Source: Flavobacterium nackdongense (GTDB taxonomy: Bacteria; Bacteroidota; Bacteroidia; Flavobacteriales; Flavobacteriaceae). Taken from it: DNA of 64,000 bases. The translations under genes and the position numbers were made by a program. The stretch is from positions 1,612,001 to 1,676,000 of the forward strand of contig NZ_CP037933.1 in NCBI RefSeq assembly GCF_004355225.1, in the 5' to 3' direction. Under the pieces are notes generated by a model. The model was not told the origin of the DNA, made no database searches, and saw only the letters and a list, made by a program, of their open reading frames with translations. Shown piece by piece: positions 15,751 to 24,122 of this stretch; the stretch's first letter is position 1; each line of letters begins with the position of its first letter.

Positions 15751-15792
15751 GAAACCGTTTTGAAGCATTTCAAGACGGTTTCTTCGTTTTTA
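15751..15792 (+). terminator. Rho-independent terminator
   Basis: GAAACCGT (15751-15758) pairs with ACGGTTTC (15775-15782) and TTGAA with TTCAA inside; a T-rich tract follows. It ends the lipoprotein transcript. Confidence 0.75.
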
Positions 15793-15992
15793 ACAGAATC
15801 CTACAACACTATAACCACCGCGCTTAAATTGTTATATTTTTTGTTGGTCTGATTACTCTTTTGGCGACAGCTACGAATTAACTAGTTAAAAAAAAAAAAC
15901 GCTCTTAACAATTGACTAACTTTAGGATATTCTTTTTTTCATTACATTAGCAATCCCTTGTTACTGCTTATTTTATCTAAAAAATAGTTGTT

Positions 15993-17381
15993 ATGAATAA
16001 GAAGATCCTCTTTATAGTTACTTTTTGTTTTTGTGTTGCCAATTCATTTTCACAAATAGTGGTTTCTACCTCTCTTGAAGAAGCCATAAATAAAGCTTTA
16101 ACAAAAAGTAGTTCCATCAAAAACAAAGAACTTGAAATTGAAAAATTAGAGTTACAAGAAAAAGGTGTTTGGAACAAATACATCCCCAGAATTGAAGCCA
16201 ATGCAGAATATTTGTATTTTGACAATAAACTATCGGTCAATCTTCCCATCTCCGCTTCAATACCGATTCCTGGCGCTCCCGTTTTTGATGGCAAAACATC
16301 CTTCGATAATTACGGCAATATTTTCAATGCTGGTATAATAGCGAAAACCATCTTATTTACTGGTTTACAAATAGAAAATGGTGCCAAAGCAATCAAAGAA
16401 AAAACCAAAGGAACCGAATTTTTAAAAGAGGCTGAAAAAGATGTCATCATCAAAGAGGTAATCAACACATTCGATCAATTATCACTTTTAACCGCCATCG
16501 AAAAACTGATAAACGACAGCAGCCTTCGATTGGAAACGGAAACAAAACGAGTAACTAAAGCCATCGAACAAGGATTAGCCGTCCCGTATGACAGAGATAA
16601 AATAAAATTAGCCAGCTTAGAATTGGATTCCAAAAAAATAGAACTAGAAGGTAAACGAAAATTGGTGTACAAAAAATTAACTTATTTAACAGGTTACAAT
16701 CCAACAGAAATTGAACAAGTTAGCTATTCACTAGTTCCTTACATTATAGCAGATCAAAATTTAAGCACCGAAAATAAGCAAGAAATCAAAGCATTAGAAT
16801 CCTTTAAATCTGCTTATGAATTTTTATTAAAAAAAGAAAAAGGCACTTATTTACCTACATTAGGCGCTTTTGGTGGACTGACCTACTCGAGTTTATTCGA
16901 TGCCAAAGCGACCACTCAAGTCATTACGGGCATCAACGAAGCCCTGTATTTGGGACTAAACGACCTCACCATAAGCAACAATTGGATAATTGGTGCGGGA
17001 ATGAAATGGGAACTTTTTGCAGGTTTTGAAAGAAAGCATAAAATACACGAATCCAAAATCAATATCGAACAAGTACAAAATCAAATCGACGATACCAAAG
17101 AAAAACTGGGTTTATTATTAGAAAACAACTATGTAAATTATACAGTTTTAAATCAAAAAATTGACATCACAGCCCAGCAAGAAAAAGTAGCAGCCAACAA
17201 TTTGAAGTTAGCCGTAAAACAATATAAAGAGGGTTTGATCACGATTTCTGAACGACTAGAAGCCGAAAATGACTCCTTCAAAAGTGCTGTAAATAAAGTA
17301 AACACCATAATCGAACAACGATTAGCGGCTATAGAAACCGTTATTGCAACTGGTGAATTGTCTAAAAAGTTAGACAAATAA
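15993..17381 (+). CDS. TolC-family outer-membrane efflux protein
   Basis: This 462-residue protein has a signal peptide (cleavage after SFS near residue 20) and the long alternating helices of a TolC-type channel: 'SLEEAINKALTKSSSIKNKELEIEKLELQ' opens the first repeat and 'YVNYTVLNQKIDITAQQEKVAANNLKLAVKQYKEGLITISERLEAEN' ends the second, the latter carrying the usual 'Y..G..s...l' motif. It would form a trimeric channel across the outer membrane and periplasm. It begins an operon with the HlyD-type lipoprotein (57 bp downstream) and an ABC-2 permease. Confidence 0.92.
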   Translation: MNKKILFIVTFCFCVANSFSQIVVSTSLEEAINKALTKSSSIKNKELEIEKLELQEKGVWNKYIPRIEANAEYLYFDNKLSVNLPISASIPIPGAPVFDGKTSFDNYGNIFNAGIIAKTILFTGLQIENGAKAIKEKTKGTEFLKEAEKDVIIKEVINTFDQLSLLTAIEKLINDSSLRLETETKRVTKAIEQGLAVPYDRDKIKLASLELDSKKIELEGKRKLVYKKLTYLTGYNPTEIEQVSYSLVPYIIADQNLSTENKQEIKALESFKSAYEFLLKKEKGTYLPTLGAFGGLTYSSLFDAKATTQVITGINEALYLGLNDLTISNNWIIGAGMKWELFAGFERKHKIHESKINIEQVQNQIDDTKEKLGLLLENNYVNYTVLNQKIDITAQQEKVAANNLKLAVKQYKEGLITISERLEAENDSFKSAVNKVNTIIEQRLAAIETVIATGELSKKLDK

Positions 17382-17438
17382 TTTTTTATTTTTTTTAGTT
17401 ATACGCTCCCATTTTATAAAAAGTTAAACATAAATGCT

Positions 17439-18392
17439 ATGAAAAAATCAATCCAAATACTATTCTTTTTATTTCTATTGATCGGCTGTGATAAAACCAA
17501 GGACAAAACCATTATCCAGGGCAAAATAGAAAACGAACAGATTACGGTGGTAAGCAAGATTCCGGGTAAAATTGTAAAAATATTTGTCAAAGAAGGCGAT
17601 TTTGTTAAAAAAGGAGATACGCTGGCCATTCTAGATATTCCAGAAGTGGATGCTAAAAAAAGTCAAGCTCAAGGCGCAGTTACTAGTGCAAAAGCACAAT
17701 ATTCGATGGCGGTTAAAGGAGCTACCGAAAATCAATTGAAACAATTGGAAGCCAAAAAAATGGGTTTAAAAGAGCAATATGAATTCGCCCAAAAATCAAT
17801 CAAAAGACTTAGTAATATGCTTAAAGATTCTTTGGTTTCACAACAAACCTTTGACGAAGCTTTTGCCAAATATCAAGGAGCTCAGGCACAATACAATGCC
17901 GTAATTGCAGAACTGGACGATGCAAAAAAAGGAGCGCGAATCGAGCAACAGACGATGGCTTTAGGACAACAAGACCGAGCCTATGGCGCTTTACAAGAAG
18001 TAGCAACCGCCGACAAAGAACGTTTCGTAATTGCGCCTCAAGATATGAGCATCGAAACCATCACACTCAATTTGGGTGAATTGGCCCTGCCGGGTTATAC
18101 TTTATTTAATGGTTATATAAGCAATAGTACCTATTTCCGCTTTACAGTTCCCGAAAGCAAATTGGCTAAAATCAAGAAAGGTCAAGAAATACCCGTTGTG
18201 GTTTTTTATAACAAAAAGGAAATTAAAGGAGTCGTATCTACCATAAAACAATTAGGCGCTTACGGAAATATTGCAACCGCTTATCCTGATTTTGAAATGC
18301 AGGAAAGTCTATTCGAAATAAAAATAACGCCATTAAATACCGATGAGGCCAAGGAATTAATCACTAAAGCAACGGTAACCCTAACGCTATAA
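17439..18392 (+). CDS. HlyD-family membrane-fusion lipoprotein
   Basis: This 317-residue protein is a periplasmic adaptor. A lipoprotein signal ends LLIG-C (Cys17), so the protein is anchored by lipid rather than by a membrane helix. The lipoyl/barrel-sandwich halves are 'VVSKIPGKIVKIFVKEGDFVKKGDTLAILDIPEVDA' and 'FVIAPQDMSIETITLNLGELALPGYTLF', with a coiled coil between (about 75-185). The beta-barrel part includes 'FTVPESKLAKIKKGQEIPVVVFYNKKEIKGVVSTI'. It links the TolC channel to the ABC-2 permease that follows after 3 bp. Confidence 0.9.
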   Translation: MKKSIQILFFLFLLIGCDKTKDKTIIQGKIENEQITVVSKIPGKIVKIFVKEGDFVKKGDTLAILDIPEVDAKKSQAQGAVTSAKAQYSMAVKGATENQLKQLEAKKMGLKEQYEFAQKSIKRLSNMLKDSLVSQQTFDEAFAKYQGAQAQYNAVIAELDDAKKGARIEQQTMALGQQDRAYGALQEVATADKERFVIAPQDMSIETITLNLGELALPGYTLFNGYISNSTYFRFTVPESKLAKIKKGQEIPVVVFYNKKEIKGVVSTIKQLGAYGNIATAYPDFEMQESLFEIKITPLNTDEAKELITKATVTLTL

Positions 18393-18395
18393 ACT

Positions 18396-19553
18396 ATGCA
18401 AGATTTCACCGCGCTTCTCAAGAGAGAATTCAAAATGTTCTGGCAAAATAAAATCCTTCGGCTTCTGTTCATTGGAGCTCCCCTTTTATATGGAATTTTG
18501 CTAGGCTATGTTTATGGAAAAGGAAAAGTGACCGATTTGCCAATAATCGTAGTGGATGAAGACCGTAGCGAAATGAGTTCGAAAGCCATACAAATGTTTG
18601 AGGACAATGAAGTACTAAGTATTGCTGACCTGCTTTATGACCAAAATAATCTAGCACAAATTGCCATCGACAAAGAGGCTACTTGCGTAGTGATTATTCC
18701 AAAAGGTTTCGAAAAAATGGTGCTTACGAAAAAATATCCCGAAATAGTAACAATCGTTAACGCATCAAATGTTTTAACGGCGAATTATTCTTCGTCTGCT
18801 TTACAACTTTGCCTAGGAACTTTCAAGGTAGGTGTTCAAATGGAAACATTAAGAAAACAAGGTACACCCGAAAATCTGATTAGTTCACAATATGAACCTT
18901 TCAAAACAACCTTCATCAAAAAGTACAACCGAAGTACCAACTATATGTATTTTCTTTGGCCGGGAGTTTTGGCAGCGGTCTTGCAACAAGTTTTATTATT
19001 GGGATTGGCGTTGTCATTCGCTTCAGAATTTGAAAATGGCACGTTTAAAAAACTAGTAAAAAAATGCCCCTCACTGTTCAAATTGATATGCGTCAAAATC
19101 ATTCCGTATCTGATAATGAGCTTTGGCATTTGGATTATGTATGTGCTCTTTACATTTTGGTTTAGAATTCCGCTGTCTGATAAATTGTTCCCACTTACAT
19201 TTGTGGCTGGAATATTTATTTTGGCAGTGAGTTTTATGGGAATAATGGTCAGTATAATGGTTCCTTCCCAGCTAAAAGCAACCGAAATACTGATGGTTGT
19301 TGCAACGCCTAGCTTTATCCTTAGTGGTTTTACTTGGCCTTTAAGCCAAATGCCGGTTTGGATTCAGGGCATAGCCAATAGCATTCCGCTAACCCATTTT
19401 TTGCAAGCCTTTCGGATTTTGATTGTTGAAAGAGGAAGCTTTTCGCAAACGTACGGAGCCATTTACAACTTGTTGATTATTGGTGCGGTTTGTGCTGTTC
19501 TATCTTATATTGCTTTGTATTTCAAAAGGAAAAGCATTTTGAAAAAAGCCTAA
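18396..19553 (+). CDS. ABC-2 type transporter permease
   Basis: This 385-residue protein has the ABC2_membrane_3 layout (YhhJ/YbhS-like): one N-terminal membrane segment (about 22-42), a large periplasmic domain (about 43-180), then five segments in the C-terminal half, with the typical 'FILSGFTWPLSQMPVWIQGIANSIPLTHFLQAFRILIVERGS'. With the TolC and HlyD partners it should form an export system. Such systems usually have an ATPase and two permease genes; neither an ATPase nor a second permease is present here, and the operon ends in a strong terminator. The energy source is therefore open. Confidence 0.9.
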   Translation: MQDFTALLKREFKMFWQNKILRLLFIGAPLLYGILLGYVYGKGKVTDLPIIVVDEDRSEMSSKAIQMFEDNEVLSIADLLYDQNNLAQIAIDKEATCVVIIPKGFEKMVLTKKYPEIVTIVNASNVLTANYSSSALQLCLGTFKVGVQMETLRKQGTPENLISSQYEPFKTTFIKKYNRSTNYMYFLWPGVLAAVLQQVLLLGLALSFASEFENGTFKKLVKKCPSLFKLICVKIIPYLIMSFGIWIMYVLFTFWFRIPLSDKLFPLTFVAGIFILAVSFMGIMVSIMVPSQLKATEILMVVATPSFILSGFTWPLSQMPVWIQGIANSIPLTHFLQAFRILIVERGSFSQTYGAIYNLLIIGAVCAVLSYIALYFKRKSILKKA

Positions 19554-19560
19554 AATCAAT

Positions 19561-19600
19561 AAAAAAGTCCGATACTTTAACATTAAGCATCGGACTTTTT
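19561..19600. terminator. Bidirectional rho-independent terminator
   Basis: AAAAAAGTCCGAT and ATCGGACTTTTT flank a 15-base loop between two convergent transcripts (export operon and ABC-F gene). The A run and T run make it work in both directions. Confidence 0.88.
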
Positions 19601-19618
19601 ATATTTCTAGAAAGAAAA

Positions 19619-21253
19619 TTACTTCTCGATTTCTTTCATACTATCCATTTTTTTGTGTGCCAAGAATCCGGATATATCCTCAAAATGTTCTTTTACTCTT
19701 TTGTGTCCAAATTCGAAAACTTTCGTAGCTAAACCATCAAGAAAATCTCTATCGTGCGAAACCAATATTAAAGTCCCATCAAAATCGCGAAGTGCATCTT
19801 TGATGATGTCTTTGGTTTTCATATCCAAATGATTCGAAGGCTCATCGAGAATCAATAAATTCACAGGTTCTAATAATAGTTTTATCATTGCCAAACGCGT
19901 TTTTTCGCCACCCGAAAGCACTTTTACTTTCTTGGTAATATCATCACCGTGAAACATAAAAGCTCCCAAAATATTCTTGATTTGAGTTCGAATATCGCCA
20001 ACGGCAATGGCATCGATGGTTTCGAAAATGGTAGCAGTTTCGTCTAACAAGGCTGCTTGATTTTGGGCAAAATACCCAATTTGCGAATTATGACCAATTT
20101 CAACCGAACCGCTATCCACGCCAATTTCTTTCATAATAGCTTTGATCATCGTCGATTTTCCTTCCCCATTTTTACCTACAAAAGCTACTTTTTGTCCTCT
20201 TTCGATGACGATATTTGCATCCTTGAAAACCACGTGATCTCCGTATGATTTCGACATATCTTTCACAATCACAGGATATTGTCCCGAACGAGCAGCAGGT
20301 GGAAATTTCAATCTCAAAGCCGAAGTATCTACTTCATCGACCTCTACAATTTCCAATTTTTCCAGCATTTTTACACGCGATTGCACTGCATCGGTTTTAG
20401 AGAAAGTACCACGAAATCTATCAATAAAAGCTTGGTTGTCGGCTATAAATTTTTGTTGCTCATCATAGGCTTTTTGTTGGTGAATTCTTCGGTCTTTTCG
20501 CAATTCTAAATAATGAGAATATTTGGCTTTGTAATCATAAATTCGTCCCATTGTCACTTCAATAGTACGATTGGTAATATTATCGACAAAAGCTCTGTCG
20601 TGCGAAATCACCACAACCGCTTTGGCCGAATTAATCAAGAAATCTTCCAACCATTGGATACTTTCGATATCCATATGATTTGTAGGCTCGTCCAGCAAAA
20701 TCAAATCTGGTTTTCGCAAGAGGATTTTGGCCAATTCGATTCGCATTCTCCAACCTCCCGAAAACTCCGAGGTTTGACGATTGAAATCTTCACGCTCGAA
20801 ACCCAAGCCTGTTAATATTTTTTCGACCTCAGCTTCGTAATTCACTTCTTCGATGGCATAAAATTTCTCGCTTAAGTCCGACACTCTTTCGATCAATTTC
20901 ATATACGCATCACTTTCGTAATCAGTGCGAATGGTTAATTGCTCGTTGATTTCATCGATTTCGGCTTTCATTGAGAAGATTTCTCCGAATGCTTTCGAAG
21001 CTTCCTCCATCACCGTTGCGCCATCTGTAGTCAATAAATGCTGAGGCAAATAGGCAATTACGGCTTCTTTTGGAGCAGAGATATTCCCAGTTGAAGGTTT
21101 GCTTTGGCCAGCAATAATTTTCAAAAGAGTTGATTTCCCAGCACCATTTTTCCCCATAAGGGCAATTTTGTCATTTTCATTGATGGCAAAAGAAATGTCG
21201 CTAAATAAAGTGGATCCGCCAAATTGTACGGAAATATCGTTGACTGTAATCAT
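19619..21253 (-). CDS. ABC-F family ATP-binding protein
   Basis: This 544-residue protein has two ABC ATPase domains and no membrane segment, the ABC-F layout. Walker A motifs are GKNGAGKST (34-42) and GKNGEGKST (about 350); signatures are 'FSGGWRMR' and 'LSGGEKTR'; Walker B regions end 'LILLDEPTNHMD' and 'LLILDEPSNHLD'. The linker is charged (about 240-300). The order of motifs resembles the YbiT/Uup-like housekeeping branch that acts on the ribosome rather than a resistance protein, but this cannot be settled by eye. The leader RNA contains a long perfect hairpin (21276-21306). Confidence 0.93.
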   Translation of the reverse strand: MITVNDISVQFGGSTLFSDISFAINENDKIALMGKNGAGKSTLLKIIAGQSKPSTGNISAPKEAVIAYLPQHLLTTDGATVMEEASKAFGEIFSMKAEIDEINEQLTIRTDYESDAYMKLIERVSDLSEKFYAIEEVNYEAEVEKILTGLGFEREDFNRQTSEFSGGWRMRIELAKILLRKPDLILLDEPTNHMDIESIQWLEDFLINSAKAVVVISHDRAFVDNITNRTIEVTMGRIYDYKAKYSHYLELRKDRRIHQQKAYDEQQKFIADNQAFIDRFRGTFSKTDAVQSRVKMLEKLEIVEVDEVDTSALRLKFPPAARSGQYPVIVKDMSKSYGDHVVFKDANIVIERGQKVAFVGKNGEGKSTMIKAIMKEIGVDSGSVEIGHNSQIGYFAQNQAALLDETATIFETIDAIAVGDIRTQIKNILGAFMFHGDDITKKVKVLSGGEKTRLAMIKLLLEPVNLLILDEPSNHLDMKTKDIIKDALRDFDGTLILVSHDRDFLDGLATKVFEFGHKRVKEHFEDISGFLAHKKMDSMKEIEK

Positions 21254-21275
21254 TTTTTGAAGTTAGAAGTTAGAA

Positions 21276-21306
21276 GATTTGACAACTTTTTAAAAGTTGT
21301 CAAATC
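21276..21306 (-). promoter_or_regulatory. 31-bp perfect palindrome in the ABC-F leader
   Basis: GATTTGACAACTTTT (21276-21290) and AAAAGTTGTCAAATC (21292-21306) form a perfect 15-bp stem with one central base, between the promoter and the ABC-F start at 21253. On the minus strand no T run follows, so it is not a simple terminator. It may be a leader control hairpin or a dispersed palindromic repeat. Confidence 0.65.
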
Positions 21307-21326
21307 TCTTATTTTTTTGAAAGCTG

Positions 21327-21356
21327 CAAAGATAGCTTAAATAAGGAATTGGGCAA
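21327..21356 (-). promoter_or_regulatory. ABC-F gene promoter
   Basis: On the minus strand TTG (rc of 21354-21356), 19 bp and TATCTTTG (rc of 21327-21334) match the Bacteroidetes consensus. The leader would be about 70 bases and includes the 31-bp palindrome. Confidence 0.65.
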
Positions 21357-21397
21357 TTTTAGGGATGGAGAATTGTTTTTAAGTTTTAAAAAATCAA

Positions 21398-22204
21398 TTA
21401 TTCCAAAATCACTTTCAATTTTCTTTGGAAATCTGAATTTTCATTTATTCCCAGGTGGTCTTCACCATCCAAAATATAAACTTTATCATTTGGTTTCAAA
21501 AGCTTTTTCAGTCGAATTGAATTATCAAAAGAAATAACTTGATCCTTATTTCCGTGAAAAATATAAATGGGTGATTTTACTTTTACGATATATTTATTAG
21601 TTTCAAATTTGAATTTCTTCAAAAAATCTGGAACAAAAGGTGCTCTTCCACTTGAAAACTCAATAAAATTATAATAAGGTGCTTGTAAAATTAGCTTTTT
21701 AGGATTTTCTAATGATGCTAAATGTGTTGCTAATCCAGTTCCAATCGAATACCCAATTATCACAACTTTATTTCTATCATATTTTGTTATTAATTTATTG
21801 TACGCAAAAGTTAAATCTTGATAAACTTGATCTTGATTTTCTATTTCTCCTTCGCTTTTTCCAAAACCTCTATAATCCAAAATAAAAATATCATATCCTA
21901 AATCAGTATAATTTTTGGCGATTGAACCCCAGCTGTCGAGAGAGCCTGCGTTTCCGTGAAGATAAAAAACCAAGCCTTTAGTATTTGGTGTTTTGAATAA
22001 TAAACCATTCAGTATTTTAGCATCAAATGATGGAATATTTACTTCTTCAAAATCCTGTTTGAATTCAAACTTATAATTTTTTGGCAGTTTATTTGCCATA
22101 AAGATCATTTCTCCTTGATTGAAATAAACATAACTAACATATAGTAAATATATTCCACCAAAGAGTACTAATAGATTTAGAAATATGGATCGGAAAGTTT
22201 CCAT
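21398..22204 (-). CDS. Membrane-anchored alpha/beta hydrolase (Bem46-like)
   Basis: This 268-residue protein has an N-terminal membrane anchor (about residues 9-28) and an alpha/beta hydrolase domain like Bem46/YfhR: 'GLVFYLHGNAGSLDSW' (oxyanion loop), 'ILDYRGFGKSEG', the nucleophile elbow GYSIGTGLA (Ser153), the acid in 'IFHGNKDQVISF' and the base in 'GEDHLGI'. All three catalytic residues are present. The substrate is not known for this family. The gene is 5 bp downstream of a HAD hydrolase gene, so the two are co-transcribed. Confidence 0.88.
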   Translation of the reverse strand: METFRSIFLNLLVLFGGIYLLYVSYVYFNQGEMIFMANKLPKNYKFEFKQDFEEVNIPSFDAKILNGLLFKTPNTKGLVFYLHGNAGSLDSWGSIAKNYTDLGYDIFILDYRGFGKSEGEIENQDQVYQDLTFAYNKLITKYDRNKVVIIGYSIGTGLATHLASLENPKKLILQAPYYNFIEFSSGRAPFVPDFLKKFKFETNKYIVKVKSPIYIFHGNKDQVISFDNSIRLKKLLKPNDKVYILDGEDHLGINENSDFQRKLKVILE

Positions 22205-22209
22205 AATGA

Positions 22210-23013
22210 TTATTCCAAAATAAACCTCCTCACCACCTCAGCCACGCCGTGGTCATTATTGGAAGCAACAATCACATCAGCAAAAGCTCTTAATTCGGCA
22301 TCGACATTATCGACCCAAACGCCCAATCCGGCATATTGCACCATTGATAAATCGTTTCCTGCATTTCCAATTGCGATAATTTCGCTTGGTTGAATATTGA
22401 GCTTTTTGGCAAGAATCTCGACCGCTGCTCCTTTGTCAACACCCTTTGGTGCGGCTTCTAGGAAAAAGGGTTTCGACATACAGACACTCAAATCGGGCAT
22501 AGCATTTTTTAGTAAAGGTTCTACAGTTTTGAGATAACTGGGTTCTTCGAGCAACAAGCATTTCACTGCCGAAGTTGTTACGGCATCCTTAAAACTAGGA
22601 ACAATAACCAATTCTAATCCAGTGATAGTACTTTCGACATCAATATACTCTGAACTCGTTTCGCTGATAATTTTCCCATCTAAATACGTAATAATATGAG
22701 TATCGTTTTCCTGACTGAAATCGTAAATGGAATGAATTTGTTCTTTGGTCAAGGAATGTTCGAAAAGGATTTTATCTTCTTTTAGGTCTGTAATTGTAGA
22801 ACCATTGAACGAAATCATAAAGGAATTATTGAGGTCACATTGCAATTCTTTGGCATAATCAATCATTGCCGATGTAGGCCTTCCTGATGCCAATACGACA
22901 TAAACTCCCATTTCCTGGGCTTTCAAGAGCATTGATTTATTCTCGATTGATAATTCGTGGTCATCGGTCAACAAAGTGTCGTCCATATCGACCACTAGCA
23001 TTTTATATTTCAT
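22210..23013 (-). CDS. Cof-type HAD-IIB phosphatase
   Basis: This 267-residue protein is a Cof-type HAD hydrolase (YidA/YbiV group). Motif I is 'LVVDMDDTLLTDDHE' (nucleophile Asp9, Asp11), motif II 'VLASGRP', the Lys of motif III lies near 'KGVDKGAAVEILA', and motif IV is 'IAIGNAGNDLSMVQYAGLGV'. The last motif usually reads GDxxND; here the first Asp is Asn (GNAGND), which is a common variant. Family members remove phosphate from sugar phosphates or flavin compounds. It is the first gene of a pair with the alpha/beta hydrolase. Confidence 0.92.
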   Translation of the reverse strand: MKYKMLVVDMDDTLLTDDHELSIENKSMLLKAQEMGVYVVLASGRPTSAMIDYAKELQCDLNNSFMISFNGSTITDLKEDKILFEHSLTKEQIHSIYDFSQENDTHIITYLDGKIISETSSEYIDVESTITGLELVIVPSFKDAVTTSAVKCLLLEEPSYLKTVEPLLKNAMPDLSVCMSKPFFLEAAPKGVDKGAAVEILAKKLNIQPSEIIAIGNAGNDLSMVQYAGLGVWVDNVDAELRAFADVIVASNNDHGVAEVVRRFILE

Positions 23014-23093
23014 TACTTGTACTTTAATTTGTTTTTATTCTTCAGTCGGAGACTGAAAAACACATCCTCAAAGTCGAAGACTTTGCGGAGCAG

Positions 23094-23309
23094 TTAAATA
23101 CTCAACCTGAATTCCTCAATTACAGGATTAACTTTTGCAAAATCAGTCTCTTGAATGAATAATTCGACTGCTTTTGTATTTTCCATACTTGGAAATACAT
23201 TGGATTGATTGTTGTCTCTAATGACGGTTTCCACTCCTATTGCTTCTATTTTACTTTTAAGGGAAACTGCCAAAATTTCACTTCCCGAAAACACTTTCAT
23301 TAATCCCAT
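23094..23309 (-). CDS. DUF2007-type putative signal-transducing protein
   Basis: This 71-residue protein matches the DUF2007 family: 'MKVFSGSEILAVSLKSKIEAIGVETVIRDNN' followed by 'AVELFIQETDFAKVNPVIEEF', a small ferredoxin-like fold in which the usual text is 'TNDPVEAHLIKSKLESEGI...'. DUF2007 domains are related to PII-like signalling proteins but their role is not established. The gene is 30 bp downstream of the DEAD-like gene on the same strand and may be co-transcribed with it. Confidence 0.8.
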   Translation of the reverse strand: MGLMKVFSGSEILAVSLKSKIEAIGVETVIRDNNQSNVFPSMENTKAVELFIQETDFAKVNPVIEEFRLSI

Positions 23310-23339
23310 AGTATTGTTTGTTTTTTGTTGTTGAAAAAA

Positions 23340-24035
23340 TTATTCTTCCTCCTCCAGATCGTTTTCGTCTTCTTCAAAATCTGATTCTTCTGCTGAATCA
23401 TCCTCTTCAAAGTCATCTTCGGTTTCTTCAAAATCGAATTCATAAGGTTCTACCAACATTTTATCGACTAGAATTTCGATTCTTTCGGTAAGAGCATCGG
23501 TAAAGATGATGCGTTGGGTTTTGGCAATACTGCTCGAAATGCGCATAATTTTGGTTTCGTGACGCAATTTCAATAAGGTATCAGCATCATCTATAATAAA
23601 CATCCGCAATCGGTTGACATTATATCCAGCCGTACTGAACATGTCATTCAGTTTATTGGGAGTGCCTATCAGAATATCGATACCGGTAGAAACATAGTTT
23701 TTGTCGTAATCCATATCGCCTTTGTCGTGTACACCATACACTTCAAGCCCTGAATTTTTGCCATACGATTCAAACAAGGCCACCATTTCGAGTACTTTGG
23801 TTTTGTCCTCCACAACAATCAAGGCACGTGGCGATTCTTCGGTGCTTCCAGCCAATTTTTGAATCACATTGATTACAATTGTCGTTGTTTTTCCGCTTCC
23901 GTTTGGTGCAATGACTAGACAATCGGCACCACTTTTTAGAGTCGAAAAAGTTTCTTGTTGCAGTTCATTGGCATCGGTCAAACCGTTTTCTTGAAGGTTT
24001 TCTTGAAGGTTTTCGTTTATTTTTTTTAGTTTCAT
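23340..24035 (-). CDS. Single-domain DEAD-box-like protein with acidic tail
   Basis: This 231-residue protein holds only the first RecA-like domain of a DEAD-box helicase. A Q-motif-like stretch ('NELQQETFSTLKSG') precedes motif I APNGSGKT (43-50), motif Ib-like 'GTPNKL' (124-129) and motif II DDAD (149-152, usually DEAD). The position of motif III (SAT) reads FTDA. The second RecA domain, with motifs IV-VI, is absent, and the protein ends in about 30 residues that are nearly all Asp and Glu. The helicase reaction is therefore unlikely; ATP binding is possible. It does not look like a recent truncation, because the tail is clean and the stop is followed closely by another gene. Confidence 0.85.
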   Translation of the reverse strand: MKLKKINENLQENLQENGLTDANELQQETFSTLKSGADCLVIAPNGSGKTTTIVINVIQKLAGSTEESPRALIVVEDKTKVLEMVALFESYGKNSGLEVYGVHDKGDMDYDKNYVSTGIDILIGTPNKLNDMFSTAGYNVNRLRMFIIDDADTLLKLRHETKIMRISSSIAKTQRIIFTDALTERIEILVDKMLVEPYEFDFEETEDDFEEDDSAEESDFEEDENDLEEEE

Positions 24036-24048
24036 GTTTTAATCTAAA

Positions 24049-24116
24049 GAATTTAAAAAATCTAAAAAATCTAAAACAATTTATTTTGCTTTTTTAGATT
24101 ATTTAGATTTTTTTGA
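24049..24116. repeat. AATCTAAA-type inverted repeat
   Basis: Degenerate units of AAATCTAA on one side and TTAGATTT on the other form an imperfect hairpin between the response-regulator stop and the DEAD-like gene start. It belongs to the family of short-unit repeats found at many gene ends of this window. Confidence 0.6.
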
Positions 24117-24122
24117 TAGTTT

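Noticed and set aside
23340..24035. Truncated pseudogene of a DEAD-box helicase
   Set aside because: No remnant of the second domain follows, and the acidic tail and close neighbour suggest an established short form; kept as a gene and listed as a finding.
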